Source: Actinomycetota bacterium
Lineage (GTDB): Bacteria; Actinomycetota; Thermoleophilia; Solirubrobacterales; 70-9
DNA length: 64,000 nucleotides
Assembly: GCA_005885405.1 (NCBI GenBank)
Contig: VAYN01000012.1
Span: forward strand, 202,555-266,554
Direction: 5' to 3'
The position numbers and the translations under genes were made by a program. Below are positions 19,291 through 31,566 of this stretch, in pieces (positions within the stretch are counted from its first letter, which is position 1; every line of letters starts with the position of its first letter). The notes below the pieces were generated by a model. The model did no database searches. It was not told the origin of the DNA and was given only the letters and a program-made list of their open reading frames with translations.

Positions 19291-19811
19291 GCGTTGATTA
19301 TCCGCCCGGCGAGCACGCCGGCATTTTTCGCGCCGTCGATGGCGACGCAGGCGACCGGGATCCCGGGCGGCATCTGCACGGCGGAGAGCAGCGCGTCGAG
19401 GCCGCCGAGGCTCTTGCCGAGGATCGGTACTCCGATCACCGGCAGGTCGGTGTGGGCCGCGGCTACCCCCGGCAGCGCCGCCGACATCCCCGCTCCGGCG
19501 ATGATCACCTTGAGGCCGCGCATCCGCGCGTTCTGGCAGTACTCGCGCACCATCTCGGGGTCGCGGTGGGCGCTCATCACCCGCACCTCGTAGCGGATGC
19601 CCAGTTCCTCAAGGGCTTTGCCGGCCGGTTCCATCTTTGGCTTGTCGTTCTTCGAGCCCATGATGATCCCGACGTGGGGCTCGTCGACATCAATTTCGGT
19701 GAAGGCTTCCTCGACGGTGGCCATCGTCGCCGCCTCGGTGGGATCGGCGGGTCCGCCCCCTGCGGGCGTCGCGGTCCCGGTCGGCTGCGGCTCCTCTGAG
19801 ATCTCGCTCAT
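19287..19811 (-). CDS. purE: N5-carboxyaminoimidazole ribonucleotide mutase PurE
   Basis: 174 residues. Class I PurE: interconverts N5-CAIR and CAIR. VGIIMGSKNDKPKM replaces the usual GSxSD loop, the catalytic His lies in VMSAHRDPE, and AGAGMSAALPGVAAAHTDLP and GKSLGGLDALLSAVQMPPG are typical. The ~45 N-terminal residues (SEISEEPQPTGTATPAGG and so on) are an acidic, low-complexity extension absent from most PurE proteins, so the true start could be further in. No purK is seen in the window. Lies between purD and purB. Confidence 0.94.
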   Translation of the reverse strand: MSEISEEPQPTGTATPAGGGPADPTEAATMATVEEAFTEIDVDEPHVGIIMGSKNDKPKMEPAGKALEELGIRYEVRVMSAHRDPEMVREYCQNARMRGLKVIIAGAGMSAALPGVAAAHTDLPVIGVPILGKSLGGLDALLSAVQMPPGIPVACVAIDGAKNAGVLAGRIINA

Positions 19812-19832
19812 CTCGCTCCTTGATTCTGTGGG

Positions 19833-21077
19833 TTAGCTGGGCACCCGCTCGATGGCGCGGGCGGCGATGTCGGTGCGGATCTGCATTCCATCGAAGGAGA
19901 TCCGGCCGGCAGCATCGTACGCACGATCGCGGGCCTCGGCGGGACTGCTTCCCAATCCGGTCACGTTCAACACTCGCCCACCGGCGGTGACGATCTCGCC
20001 GTCGCGCTCTGCGGTGCCCGCATGCGTCACCTCGGCGATCTCCGCCGCCTCGGCGAGGCCGCTGATCACGTCGCCGGCGAGGACGACGGTGACGGCCCAG
20101 TTGTCCTCGAACTCGGCCGTGGCGCCGGCGAGGCCGCCGGGCTCGCGGGCGGCGAGGAAGAGCTCGGCGAGGTCGGAGCGCAGGCGGGGCAGCACCGCCT
20201 GCGTCTCGGGGTCGCCGAAGCGGGCGTTGAACTCGAGCACCTTCGGCCCCTCGGCCCCGATCATCAGACCCGCGTAGAGGACGCCATGGAAAGGGACGCC
20301 GCGAGCGGCCATTGCCGCGACCACCGGCCGGTGCACCCGCGCGACGATCTCCTCGACCTCGGCCGCGCCAAATCCGGGAACCGGGGAGTAGCTGCCCATC
20401 CCGCCGGTGTTGGGCCCCTGGTCGCCGTCGAAGATCCGCTTGTAGTCCTGGGCGGGGGCGAGGGGGACGACGTTCTCGCCGTCGCAGAGCGCCAGAAGCG
20501 ATAGCTCCTCGCCCTCGAGGAAGTCCTCGAGCACGACCGTGGTCTGCCCGAAGCGCTGCTCGGTGAAGAAGACGTCGAGCGCGGCGCGCGCCTCGGCCTC
20601 GTCCTGGCAGATGATCACGCCCTTGCCGGCGGCGAGGCCATCGGCCTTCAGCACGGTGGGATAAGCGGTCGTGGCCAGCCGCTCCAGCGCCTCCTCGCGG
20701 CTGCGCAGCAGCACGTGCCCGGCGGTCGGAACTCCCGCCTCCTCCATCAGCTCCTTGGCGAACGCCTTAGACCCCTCGAGCTCGGCGGCGGCTTTGCTCG
20801 GGCCGAAGGCGGGGATCCCTGTCGCCTCGAGCGCGTCGACCGCGCCGGCGACGAGCCCCGCCTCGGGGCCAATCACCCCGAGGTCGATGCCGTGCTCCTG
20901 CGCTGCGGCGACGATCGCCGCTGCATCATCGGCGGCGACCTCCGGCAGGCATCCCGCATCGGCGGCGATCCCCGCGTTCCCCGGTGCGCAGAGCACGTCG
21001 GTCACCTGCGGCGAGCGCCGCAGCGCCCGCACGATCGCGTGCTCGCGACCGCCTCCGCCTACGACCAGGACCTTCAA
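19833..21077 (-). CDS. purD: Phosphoribosylamine-glycine ligase PurD
   Basis: 414 residues. ATP-grasp enzyme joining phosphoribosylamine and glycine. Signatures: VLVVGGGGREHAIVRAL at the N-terminus, KADGLAAGKGVIIC in the ATP-grasp domain, QDYKRIFDGDQGPNTGGMG, and EFNARFGDPETQAVLPRL near residue 290. Probably the first purine gene of the purDEB operon; the GYD gene lies just 4 bases upstream. Confidence 0.97.
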   Translation of the reverse strand: MKVLVVGGGGREHAIVRALRRSPQVTDVLCAPGNAGIAADAGCLPEVAADDAAAIVAAAQEHGIDLGVIGPEAGLVAGAVDALEATGIPAFGPSKAAAELEGSKAFAKELMEEAGVPTAGHVLLRSREEALERLATTAYPTVLKADGLAAGKGVIICQDEAEARAALDVFFTEQRFGQTTVVLEDFLEGEELSLLALCDGENVVPLAPAQDYKRIFDGDQGPNTGGMGSYSPVPGFGAAEVEEIVARVHRPVVAAMAARGVPFHGVLYAGLMIGAEGPKVLEFNARFGDPETQAVLPRLRSDLAELFLAAREPGGLAGATAEFEDNWAVTVVLAGDVISGLAEAAEIAEVTHAGTAERDGEIVTAGGRVLNVTGLGSSPAEARDRAYDAAGRISFDGMQIRTDIAARAIERVPS

Positions 21078-21081
21078 GCGC

Positions 21082-21363
21082 CTACAGCGAGTTGGAGAGA
21101 TCCTCGGCGGGCATAGCCGCGAGGGTTTGGCTCGTCATCGTCCCCCGCGAGCCAAGCTCAACGGAGACCTTCGCCATCGTCTTCTCGTCGGGAGCTTCAA
21201 CCACGGTGACGAAGTCGTACTGCCCCAGCGTCGCGTACTGAGCCACCACCTTCGCCCCCAGTTGTTCAACCTCGCGATTGACCTCGGCCACCCGCCCAGG
21301 GTTGTTCTTCAGCGTCCGAACTCCCTCTGCGGTCAGGTTGGTCAGCATCAAATAAGTCGGCAT
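21082..21363 (-). CDS. GYD-domain small protein
   Basis: 93 residues from ATG 21363 (an upstream in-frame ATG at 21378 is less likely). MPTYLMLTNLTAEGVRTL, VVAQYATLGQYDFVTVVEAPDE and TMTSQTLAAMPAE are typical of the GYD family, named for a Gly-Tyr-Asp motif (here GQYD). The family forms ferredoxin-like oligomers of unknown role. It ends 4 bases before purD and is probably co-transcribed with it. Confidence 0.85.
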   Translation of the reverse strand: MPTYLMLTNLTAEGVRTLKNNPGRVAEVNREVEQLGAKVVAQYATLGQYDFVTVVEAPDEKTMAKVSVELGSRGTMTSQTLAAMPAEDLSNSL

Positions 21364-21427
21364 CTCCGCCCCCTTCAAGCTGTAGATCGAGCCTCGGGTT
21401 CAACCGTACTGCTTTGGGGTTGGTGAG

Positions 21428-21547
21428 GGAGAGGGCGGGGGTGCCCCTTCTGGACGCAGCTCGGCGGAGGAACGTTCTCCCGCTGTCGCCCGATCGCTGC
21501 TAGCCCGCCTCATGCTGAGTGTCCAGAAGGGGCACCCCCGCCCTCTC
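21428..21547. repeat. Perfect 27-bp inverted repeat (long hairpin 1)
   Basis: Bases 21428-21454 and 21521-21547 are exact reverse complements over 27 bp, separated by a 66-base loop. The stem is G/C-rich (contains GGGGGTGCCCC). There is no T-run on either side, so it is not a classical terminator, although it lies between a minus-strand gene end (21601) and the upstream region of the GYD gene. A structurally similar hairpin lies on the other side of the 21601-22041 gene. Confidence 0.9.
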
Positions 21548-21600
21548 TGCGACAGGCATAGGAAGATGCGCTCGGTAGCGACGAGTGGCGGCCTGCGGAG

Positions 21601-22041
21601 CTATTCGCCATCGATTGGAACGAGCACGCCGGCGAAAAAGCTGCCTTGCCGGCGGCCCTTGAGTCGGGATTGGCTGCCGATCCACCAGCTGTCGATCGCG
21701 TTGAGCGGCAAGTAAACAACCCGTGATTCGACGCCGTCGCCTCCCGATGGCCAGACCTGGCAGTTCAGCAACGCGAGAGTTGGGGTGCTGTCGTCCGTTC
21801 CTAATGTCTCAGCGAGCTGCGATCCCTGTGCAGTCGCTCGACCATAAACCTCTTCAGCGTCACTGCGTCGCTTTGGCTTCTCCAGCTCGAAGAAGTGCTC
21901 GCTCAGGTTGGCTCGCAGCGCCTCTTCTTGCTGAGCTTTCGTCCCGACATAGCCAATGTAAAGAGCGCCTCCTGCCATCACCTTCAATGGCGGGAACTGC
22001 GCTCCCGTCTCCGCTGCTTGCATCAGCGATCGAAGATTCAT
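21601..22041 (-). CDS. Hypothetical protein bracketed by two long hairpins
   Basis: 146 residues from ATG 22041 (MNLRSLMQAAETGAQFPPL). I recognise no family. The sequence is mixed alpha/beta (MAGGALYIGYVGTKAQQEEALRANLSEHFFELEKPKRR; NCQVWPSGG; VVYLPLNAIDSWWIGSQSRLKGRRQGSFFAGVLVPI) with no signal peptide or membrane segment. Base composition is visibly lower in GC than its neighbours, as in accessory DNA. A hairpin of 26-27 bp stem and 66-74 base loop stands on each side, so gene plus hairpins may have arrived as a unit. Confidence 0.6.
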   Translation of the reverse strand: MNLRSLMQAAETGAQFPPLKVMAGGALYIGYVGTKAQQEEALRANLSEHFFELEKPKRRSDAEEVYGRATAQGSQLAETLGTDDSTPTLALLNCQVWPSGGDGVESRVVYLPLNAIDSWWIGSQSRLKGRRQGSFFAGVLVPIDGE

Positions 22042-22131
22042 CTTGACTCGATCGTATCCGGAGCGCCGAGGCGCTTTTGTCAACCTTAGGTTCACTAAGA
22101 CGCCTTGCAACGTCTGCCGCAGCACTGTGGA

Positions 22132-22257
22132 GGAGGTACCGGTGGGGGGTTCCTGGGTACTTGGCATGGAGCCGCGCCAGCGACGCCCGAGGCGCCAGCG
22201 AAGAGCAGTCAGTTCACGCGGCGGAGGTGCTCCCAGGGACCCCCCACCGGTACCTCC
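22132..22257. repeat. 26-bp inverted repeat with one mismatch (long hairpin 2)
   Basis: Bases 22132-22157 and 22232-22257 are reverse complements with one mismatch; the loop is 74 bases. The stem contains GGTACCGGTGGGGGG and is not the same sequence as hairpin 1, but length, loop size and G-tract character match. It lies upstream of the hypothetical gene (22041) and just past the end of the lytic enzyme gene (22274). Confidence 0.9.
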
Positions 22258-22273
22258 CTACCGAACCCCGCTC

Positions 22274-23920
22274 CTAGTACTCGTAGAACCCGGCGTGGAT
22301 GTGGTCGCAGTGGTCCGGGAGGGCGAAGGCGGGGCCTACGCCATCGAGGTCGAAGCAGTAGATGAGCTCGGTGGGGTGGAGCGGGTCGGGGAGCTTGGCT
22401 AGGGCGTAGCCGAGCTCGGCGCATGGGGCCGTGGTGGAGGTGTCGGTGCAGGAGACGCCGTCGACGGAGGCGATGTCCATCGCGCGGCCGTAGAAGTGGT
22501 TGGAGACGTTCCCCGAGGCGGTCATCTGCGAGTGGTCGGAGCGCAGGGAGCTGATCGTGATCTGGTGGTCCTTGGTCATCAGCGCCAGCAGCCCGGTGAC
22601 CCGTTCGTCGAGCATGCCCGCCTGGATGTCCCGCAGCTCGAGGTCGTTGGAGAGGGTGAGGTTCTGCCAGTTGATCTGAGCGGCGACGGTACCCGGCAGC
22701 ATGATCGTCCAGTCTTCGGTGCTGATCGCGCACTTGCCGGCCAGCTGGTCGGCCTCGTGGGCGACCGCGTCGACGTACCAAGCGGCCTGGTTGTGGGTGA
22801 AGACGCCGGCGTCGATGCTGCCACGCGACCACATCAACCGCGCCAGGGTGGCGGCCGAGTCGTCGATGTCGGCGTGGCGGACGCGGCCGTCGTTGTCGCC
22901 GTCGACGCCGTAGTCGCGCCACTCGGTCTTGTCGAGGCCGAGGGCGCCCCAGGTCCGCAGCTGTCCTTTGCTCATCCCGCGGCCGAAGTTGGACTCGAGC
23001 CGGGCGATCGCAGCCAGCGTCCAGACCCCGCGCTTGCCGAGTTCGTAGCGGCCGGCGGCGGCCTCGAAGGCGGCCAGGTACTCCTCCGGGATCTGTTGCT
23101 TCCAGTCCTCGGAGGGGGTGCAGCGGTAAACCTGGATCTGTGGAGCGAGGGAGAGGGTGGCGTAGTCGCTGCCGACTTCGTTCGCGTAGCAACCGGCGTT
23201 GGCGAGGACGTCTTCGACGTACCAGTCGGCGTGGTTGTAGGCGAAGATCGCGCCCCAGACGTCGCCCGGCATGCCGGCGGCGCTGAGGTAGCGGGCGGCG
23301 GCAAAGATCGCGTCTTCGGGGTCGTTCGGGTCCTTGACGCCGTCGCCGTTGGCGTCGACCCCGTACATCGCCCAGGTTTCGGGCATGAACTGCATCCAGC
23401 CTTCGGCGCCGGCGTAGGAGGGACCAAGGTTCTGGCCGAAGCCGGTCTCGATCGCGTTGATCCCGGCGAGGATTGCCGGGCCCTGCGGGCCGAGCCCGTA
23501 CTGCTCGGAGGCCCGCTGGTAAATCGGGATCAGGACCGGCGGCACGCCGCTGATCGCGCAGCTGGAGGCGGGAAGGGAGGGGATCGCAAAGGCGCCGGCT
23601 GCGGGAGCGGGGGTTGCTCCGGTTTCGGGCGTCGCTTCGGTCGTTTCGGTTTCTTTGGGTTCAGCCGCGGCCCCGTCGCCGGCGTTGACCCCACCGGAAG
23701 CTGGCGGCGTCTTCGTCGCCGGCGCGGGCGGCGGTACGAGCGCGTCGCCTTCCTCGACCGGGGGAGTCTTTTCAGTCGGCGCGGGGGCTTCCAGGCTTGC
23801 CCCCGGGACGGGTACCAGGCCGCTGGCCGCTTCGGCGCGCGCCACCGCGACCGGCACCGCCAGCGCCGCCGTGGCTGCTGCGGTCGCCATCACCGCCCGG
23901 ATCTTGCGCGCGTGCTCCAT
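22274..23920 (-). CDS. Secreted lytic transglycosylase with duplicated SLT-like domains and C-terminal peptidase-like domain
   Basis: 548 residues. Residues 1-30 form a signal peptide, followed by an Ala/Pro/Thr-rich linker to ~120. Domain 1 (~135-270) is a soluble-lytic-transglycosylase/MltB-like fold: ILAGINAIETGFGQN holds the catalytic Glu, with GAEGWMQFMPETWAMYG and DPNDPEDAIFAAARYL. Domain 2 (~290-425) repeats the layout in diverged form: IARLESNFGRGMS, WGALGLDKTEWRDYG. The C-terminal ~90 residues (NHFYGRAMDIASVDG ... DHCDHIHAGF) resemble VanY/M15-type D,D-carboxypeptidase or L,D-endopeptidase domains with a His/Asp zinc pattern. Predicted to cut both glycan and peptide in the wall. The start overlaps the upstream gene's stop (TGATG). 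Confidence 0.85.
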   Translation of the reverse strand: MEHARKIRAVMATAAATAALAVPVAVARAEAASGLVPVPGASLEAPAPTEKTPPVEEGDALVPPPAPATKTPPASGGVNAGDGAAAEPKETETTEATPETGATPAPAAGAFAIPSLPASSCAISGVPPVLIPIYQRASEQYGLGPQGPAILAGINAIETGFGQNLGPSYAGAEGWMQFMPETWAMYGVDANGDGVKDPNDPEDAIFAAARYLSAAGMPGDVWGAIFAYNHADWYVEDVLANAGCYANEVGSDYATLSLAPQIQVYRCTPSEDWKQQIPEEYLAAFEAAAGRYELGKRGVWTLAAIARLESNFGRGMSKGQLRTWGALGLDKTEWRDYGVDGDNDGRVRHADIDDSAATLARLMWSRGSIDAGVFTHNQAAWYVDAVAHEADQLAGKCAISTEDWTIMLPGTVAAQINWQNLTLSNDLELRDIQAGMLDERVTGLLALMTKDHQITISSLRSDHSQMTASGNVSNHFYGRAMDIASVDGVSCTDTSTTAPCAELGYALAKLPDPLHPTELIYCFDLDGVGPAFALPDHCDHIHAGFYEY

Positions 23921-24789
23921 CAGCCGAGGACGTTGACGACTTTCCAGTCTTTGTTCTTTAGCTGTTCCAGCTCCAGCCGCAGCTCGCTGGTGACGCCGAC
24001 CCGCAGCAGCGAGACGCTGACGGGGTAGATCGACTCATGCGAGGGGGCGGGGACGACGTTGAGGACTTTCGCCTTCGGCACCTCGACCCCAGCCGGCTGG
24101 CGCGGCGGCCGCTGCAGTAGCGCCTTGGTCACCTCGGGCGCCGCCGTCGCCTTGAAGGCCTGGCGGACCTCCGACTTCTCGGCGCCAGTCTCGTAGATGA
24201 CGAAGGCGTCGGCAAACTTGCGGGCGACCGCGATCGCGGCGGGGCCGGCCGGCGGCCCGTCGACGCTCTCGGTCGCGGTCGAGGCGCGGGCGGCGGCGGT
24301 CGCGCCCGGCTTGGAGGAGATCGTGTCGGTGGCGGCGTTGCCGGTGTTCGCAGAGGTGGAAGCGACGGCGGCCGGATCGCTCGTCTCCGGCTCCGCGGCG
24401 GTCGAGTCCTTGCTCTGCGGCGCCTTGAAGACCGGGGCGGCGCCCTGCAGGGTCGGCTCCGGGTCGGGCTTCGGCTCCGCCTTGACCGGTTCGGGTGCGG
24501 GCGCCGAAGTCGTGGTCGCCACCGGGGCCACCGTCGTCGGTTCGCTGTCCTCAGAAGACACGAGCGAGTAGCCGCCGACGCCGATCACCAGGGCGAGGAC
24601 CACAGCGCCGCCGGCAACCGCGGCACGGCCGCTGTCGCTGAGCGCCAGGAAGCGGTCGCCGATGGGCCAGAGAACGCGGTCGCGCAGGGCCAGCGAGAGG
24701 TCCTCAAGGGCCTCCGGCGAGCGCCGCTTCGGACGCGCGTTGATCGGGGTCTGGTCGTCTTCCATCAAAGTCTGCCGCTGCTCTCCCAC
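23920..24789 (-). CDS. Membrane-anchored protein, partner of the lytic enzyme
   Basis: Up to 289 residues (an internal ATG gives MEDDQTPINARPKRR). Cytoplasmic N-terminus of ~55 residues, one transmembrane helix (AAVAGGAVVLALVIGVGGYSL), a long Ala/Pro/Thr/Glu-rich linker, then a C-terminal domain of ~110 residues (AIAVARKFADAFVIYETG ... RLELEQLKNKDWKVVNVLG). The C-terminal domain resembles the NTF2-like domains of actinobacterial membrane proteins near wall hydrolases and conjugation systems. Coupled to the lytic enzyme gene by a TGATG overlap, which suggests joint work outside the membrane. Function unknown. Confidence 0.75.
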   Translation of the reverse strand: MGEQRQTLMEDDQTPINARPKRRSPEALEDLSLALRDRVLWPIGDRFLALSDSGRAAVAGGAVVLALVIGVGGYSLVSSEDSEPTTVAPVATTTSAPAPEPVKAEPKPDPEPTLQGAAPVFKAPQSKDSTAAEPETSDPAAVASTSANTGNAATDTISSKPGATAAARASTATESVDGPPAGPAAIAVARKFADAFVIYETGAEKSEVRQAFKATAAPEVTKALLQRPPRQPAGVEVPKAKVLNVVPAPSHESIYPVSVSLLRVGVTSELRLELEQLKNKDWKVVNVLG

Positions 24790-24813
24790 AGCCTAGGGTG
24801 GCCTGCCTAATTA

Positions 24814-24836
24814 AAGAGCACCTTTACGTTGCTCTT
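24814..24836 (-). terminator. Candidate terminator after clpB
   Basis: AAGAGCA and TGCTCTT form a 7-bp stem with a 9-base loop; read on the - strand it is followed by TTAATTAGG, a short T/A-rich stretch. It lies 56 bases downstream of the clpB stop and before the next gene. The stem is short, so confidence is moderate. Confidence 0.5.
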
Positions 24837-24891
24837 GTTTCGGCAGAAACCGCCGGGAAAATGAGCCCCGCAGCGCCGCCGTCGCCCCAGC

Positions 24892-27476
<2,585 letters not shown>

Positions 27477-27477
<1 letters not shown>

Positions 27478-27824
27478 CAGCCTTCTCCGTTCTTCTTCGC
27501 TTCCAGTTCTTCCAGCCGCTTGCGCAGTCGCTCGTTCTCGGCCCGCAGCTTGTGCACCTGCGCTTCCAGCGCCAGCACCGTTTCCACCCCGGCGAGGTTC
27601 AGCCCCTCCGCGGTCATCTGCTGGATCCGCCGCAGCCGTTCGACGTCGCGCTGGGAGTAGAGCCGGGTGTTCTTCGGCGAGCGCTTCGGCGCGATCAGCC
27701 CGCGCTGCTCGTAGATCCGCAGCGTCTGCGGGTGCATCTCGGCCAGTTCGGCGGCGACCGAGATCATGAACACGCCCTGCTCCTCGTCGAAGCTCGCTTT
27801 GACCCGGCGGCGGTAGGTGGCCAT
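27477..27824 (-). CDS. hspR: MerR-family heat-shock repressor HspR
   Basis: 115 residues. MerR-type helix-turn-helix: [26 protein letters not shown], then [17 protein letters not shown], then a C-terminal coiled coil ([16 protein letters not shown]) for dimerisation. The order dnaK-grpE-dnaJ-hspR-clpB matches the actinobacterial HspR operon, in which HspR with DnaK as co-repressor binds HAIR operators. It overlaps or abuts both neighbours by a single base. Confidence 0.95.
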
Positions 27825-28927
27825 TAACGCCCCGCCTTCCGCAGCAGCTCCGCCCGCGGGTCGCCGCCGTTGAGGGTCTCGGCTAGCTCGTCGACGGCCT
27901 TGCGCTGCTCCTCGCTGAGGTCTTTCGGGACCGCGATCTCGAGTCGGTAGCGGATGTCGCCGCGGCTGCCGCCTTTGCGCTTCGGCGGGCCCTCGCCGCG
28001 CAGCCGCTGGATCGTCCCGTGCTTGGTGCCGGGAGCGACCTTGATCTTCTTCGTCCCGTTCAGGGTCGGGACCTCGATCGTGCCGCCGCGCAGCGCCTCG
28101 GGGATCGTGATCGGGACCGCGACCTCGAGGTTGCCGTCATCGAGCCGTTTGAAGATCGGTGAGGAGGCGACCCGCGTGGTCACGTAGAGGTCGCCGGGCG
28201 GACCGCCCCGCGGCCCGTCCTCGCCCTTGCCGGCGAGGCGGATGCGGCTGCCGTCCTTGACCCCGGCGGGGACGTTGACTTTGAGGCGCTTGCTCTGCTG
28301 GGTGAGGCCGGAGCCGCCGCAGGTCGGGCAGGGGTCCTCGATGATCTGACCGGCGCCGCCGCACTGCGGGCAGGGCTGGCTGATCGAGAACAGGCCCTGG
28401 CCCTGGTTCTCGACCCCGCGGCCGCCGCAGCGCGGGCAGGTAATGGGGCTAGTCCCCGGTTTGGCGCCGCTGCCGTGACAGGTCTGGCAGCGGCTCGACT
28501 TCGGCACCGTGACGCTGATCTGGGCGCCGTTGATGGCGTCGTCGAAGCTGAGCGAGACTTCGGTCTCGAGGTCGCGACCGCGGACCTGCTGGGGCTGGCC
28601 GCGGCCGCCGCCACCGCGGTTGAAGACGGAGCCGAGGATGTCGCCGAAGTCGAAGCCGCCGAAGCCTCCGGGGCCGGTCCCGAACGGAGCCTGCCCGCCG
28701 CCGCCGAAGCCGGCGAAGACGCCGCCCTCGTCGTACTCCTTGCGCTTCTCGGGATCGGAGAGGACGTCGTAGGCGGCGGAGATCTCCTTGAACTTCTCCT
28801 CGGCCTCGGAGTCGCCCGGGTTGCGGTCAGGGTGGTACTGCCGGGCCAATTTCCGGTACGCCTTCTTGATCTCCTCGTCGGTCGCCTTCTTGGAGACGCC
28901 GAGCGTCTTGTAGAGCTCGTCAGCCAC
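27824..28927 (-). CDS. dnaJ: Chaperone DnaJ
   Basis: 367 residues. J-domain with [20 protein letters not shown] and the HPD motif in [11 protein letters not shown]; Gly/Phe-rich linker (~75-120); four zinc-binding CxxCxGxG repeats ([32 protein letters not shown]); then the C-terminal substrate-binding domain. Stimulates DnaK ATPase activity and delivers substrates. The gap to grpE is 7 bases. Confidence 0.97.
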   Translation of the reverse strand: MADELYKTLGVSKKATDEEIKKAYRKLARQYHPDRNPGDSEAEEKFKEISAAYDVLSDPEKRKEYDEGGVFAGFGGGGQAPFGTGPGGFGGFDFGDILGSVFNRGGGGRGQPQQVRGRDLETEVSLSFDDAINGAQISVTVPKSSRCQTCHGSGAKPGTSPITCPRCGGRGVENQGQGLFSISQPCPQCGGAGQIIEDPCPTCGGSGLTQQSKRLKVNVPAGVKDGSRIRLAGKGEDGPRGGPPGDLYVTTRVASSPIFKRLDDGNLEVAVPITIPEALRGGTIEVPTLNGTKKIKVAPGTKHGTIQRLRGEGPPKRKGGSRGDIRYRLEIAVPKDLSEEQRKAVDELAETLNGGDPRAELLRKAGR

Positions 28928-28934
28928 AGTCCTC

Positions 28935-29506
28935 CTACGCGCTCACCACGACCCTTGCCGGTCGCAGCAGCTGCTCGTCCATCCGGTAGCCCTTCTGCAT
29001 CACCTCGACCACCGTCCCGCTCTCGGTCCCCTCGACCGGCATCGTCGAGAGAGCCTCGTGCTGGTTGGGGTCGAACTTCTCGCCCTTCGGGTCGACAACC
29101 TCGATCCCATGCTTCTTCAGCGTCTCGCGTAGCCCACCGAGAACCATCTCGACGCCGGAGACCAACCCATCACCATCGCCCTCTGAAGCCTCCAGCGCCC
29201 GCTCCAGGTTGTCCACGGCATCGATCACTTCCCGAGCAACTTCGCCCTTCCCACGAGCGGCCGCCGCCTGCACATCAGCAGCGACCCGCTTCCGATAGTT
29301 CTCGAAATCGGCTTTCGTCCGCCTGGCCAGATCGAGGTACTCGTCCCGCTCCTTGTGGGCGTCAGCCAAGAGAGCCTCGAAGTCCTGCTCAACCTGATCC
29401 GCCTCTCCCGTGGGTGGCGTGGTAGGGGGGACCCCCTGCTGCTCTGCAGCTGGGGGTGGGTCCCCTGCCTCGACAGGACCCGCGGGCCGAGCGCCCTCGT
29501 CCTGAA

Positions 29507-29510
<4 letters not shown>
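28935..29510 (-). CDS. grpE: Nucleotide exchange factor GrpE
   Basis: 191 residues. The central helix block [20 protein letters not shown] (seen here as [17 protein letters not shown]) and the C-terminal beta domain [20 protein letters not shown]-type stretch (here [19 protein letters not shown], then EVMQKGYRM) are typical. The N-terminal ~35 residues are Pro/Ala/Gln-rich and coincide with a G/C-rich hairpin in the DNA (29422-29470). The start overlaps the dnaK stop by 4 bases. Confidence 0.95.
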
Positions 29511-31396
<1,886 letters not shown>

Positions 31397-31452
31397 TTTT
31401 CCGCCTACCTCCAGCTGAGTTGGGTTGTTGAAGCTCTAAAAATCTAAGTGGC

Positions 31453-31481
31453 AGTATGGCAGATCCTGAGCATTGTTCAAG
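31453..31481 (-). promoter_or_regulatory. Candidate dnaK promoter with degenerate HspR-like site
   Basis: On the - strand TTGAAC (31480-31475) and CATACT (31458-31453) are separated by 16 bases, a plausible vegetative promoter. CTTGAACAATGCTCAGG (31481-31465) overlaps the -35. It resembles the two half sites of a HAIR operator (CTTGAGT-N7-ACTCAAG), but with shorter spacing and mismatches, so HspR binding here is only a suggestion from context. Confidence 0.45.
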
Positions 31482-31566
31482 GGCGGATTTGAGGTACGAG
31501 CGATTCGTTCGGGTTTGCAGCGGGTTAGATAGGGGGTGGGAGGCCGGAACCGACGAGGAGGAAACT

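Noticed and set aside
21364-21600. Riboswitch upstream of the purD operon
   Set aside because: I looked for a purine- or PreQ1-type aptamer before the GYD/purD genes; only the 27-bp hairpin was found, with a loop unlike known aptamers.
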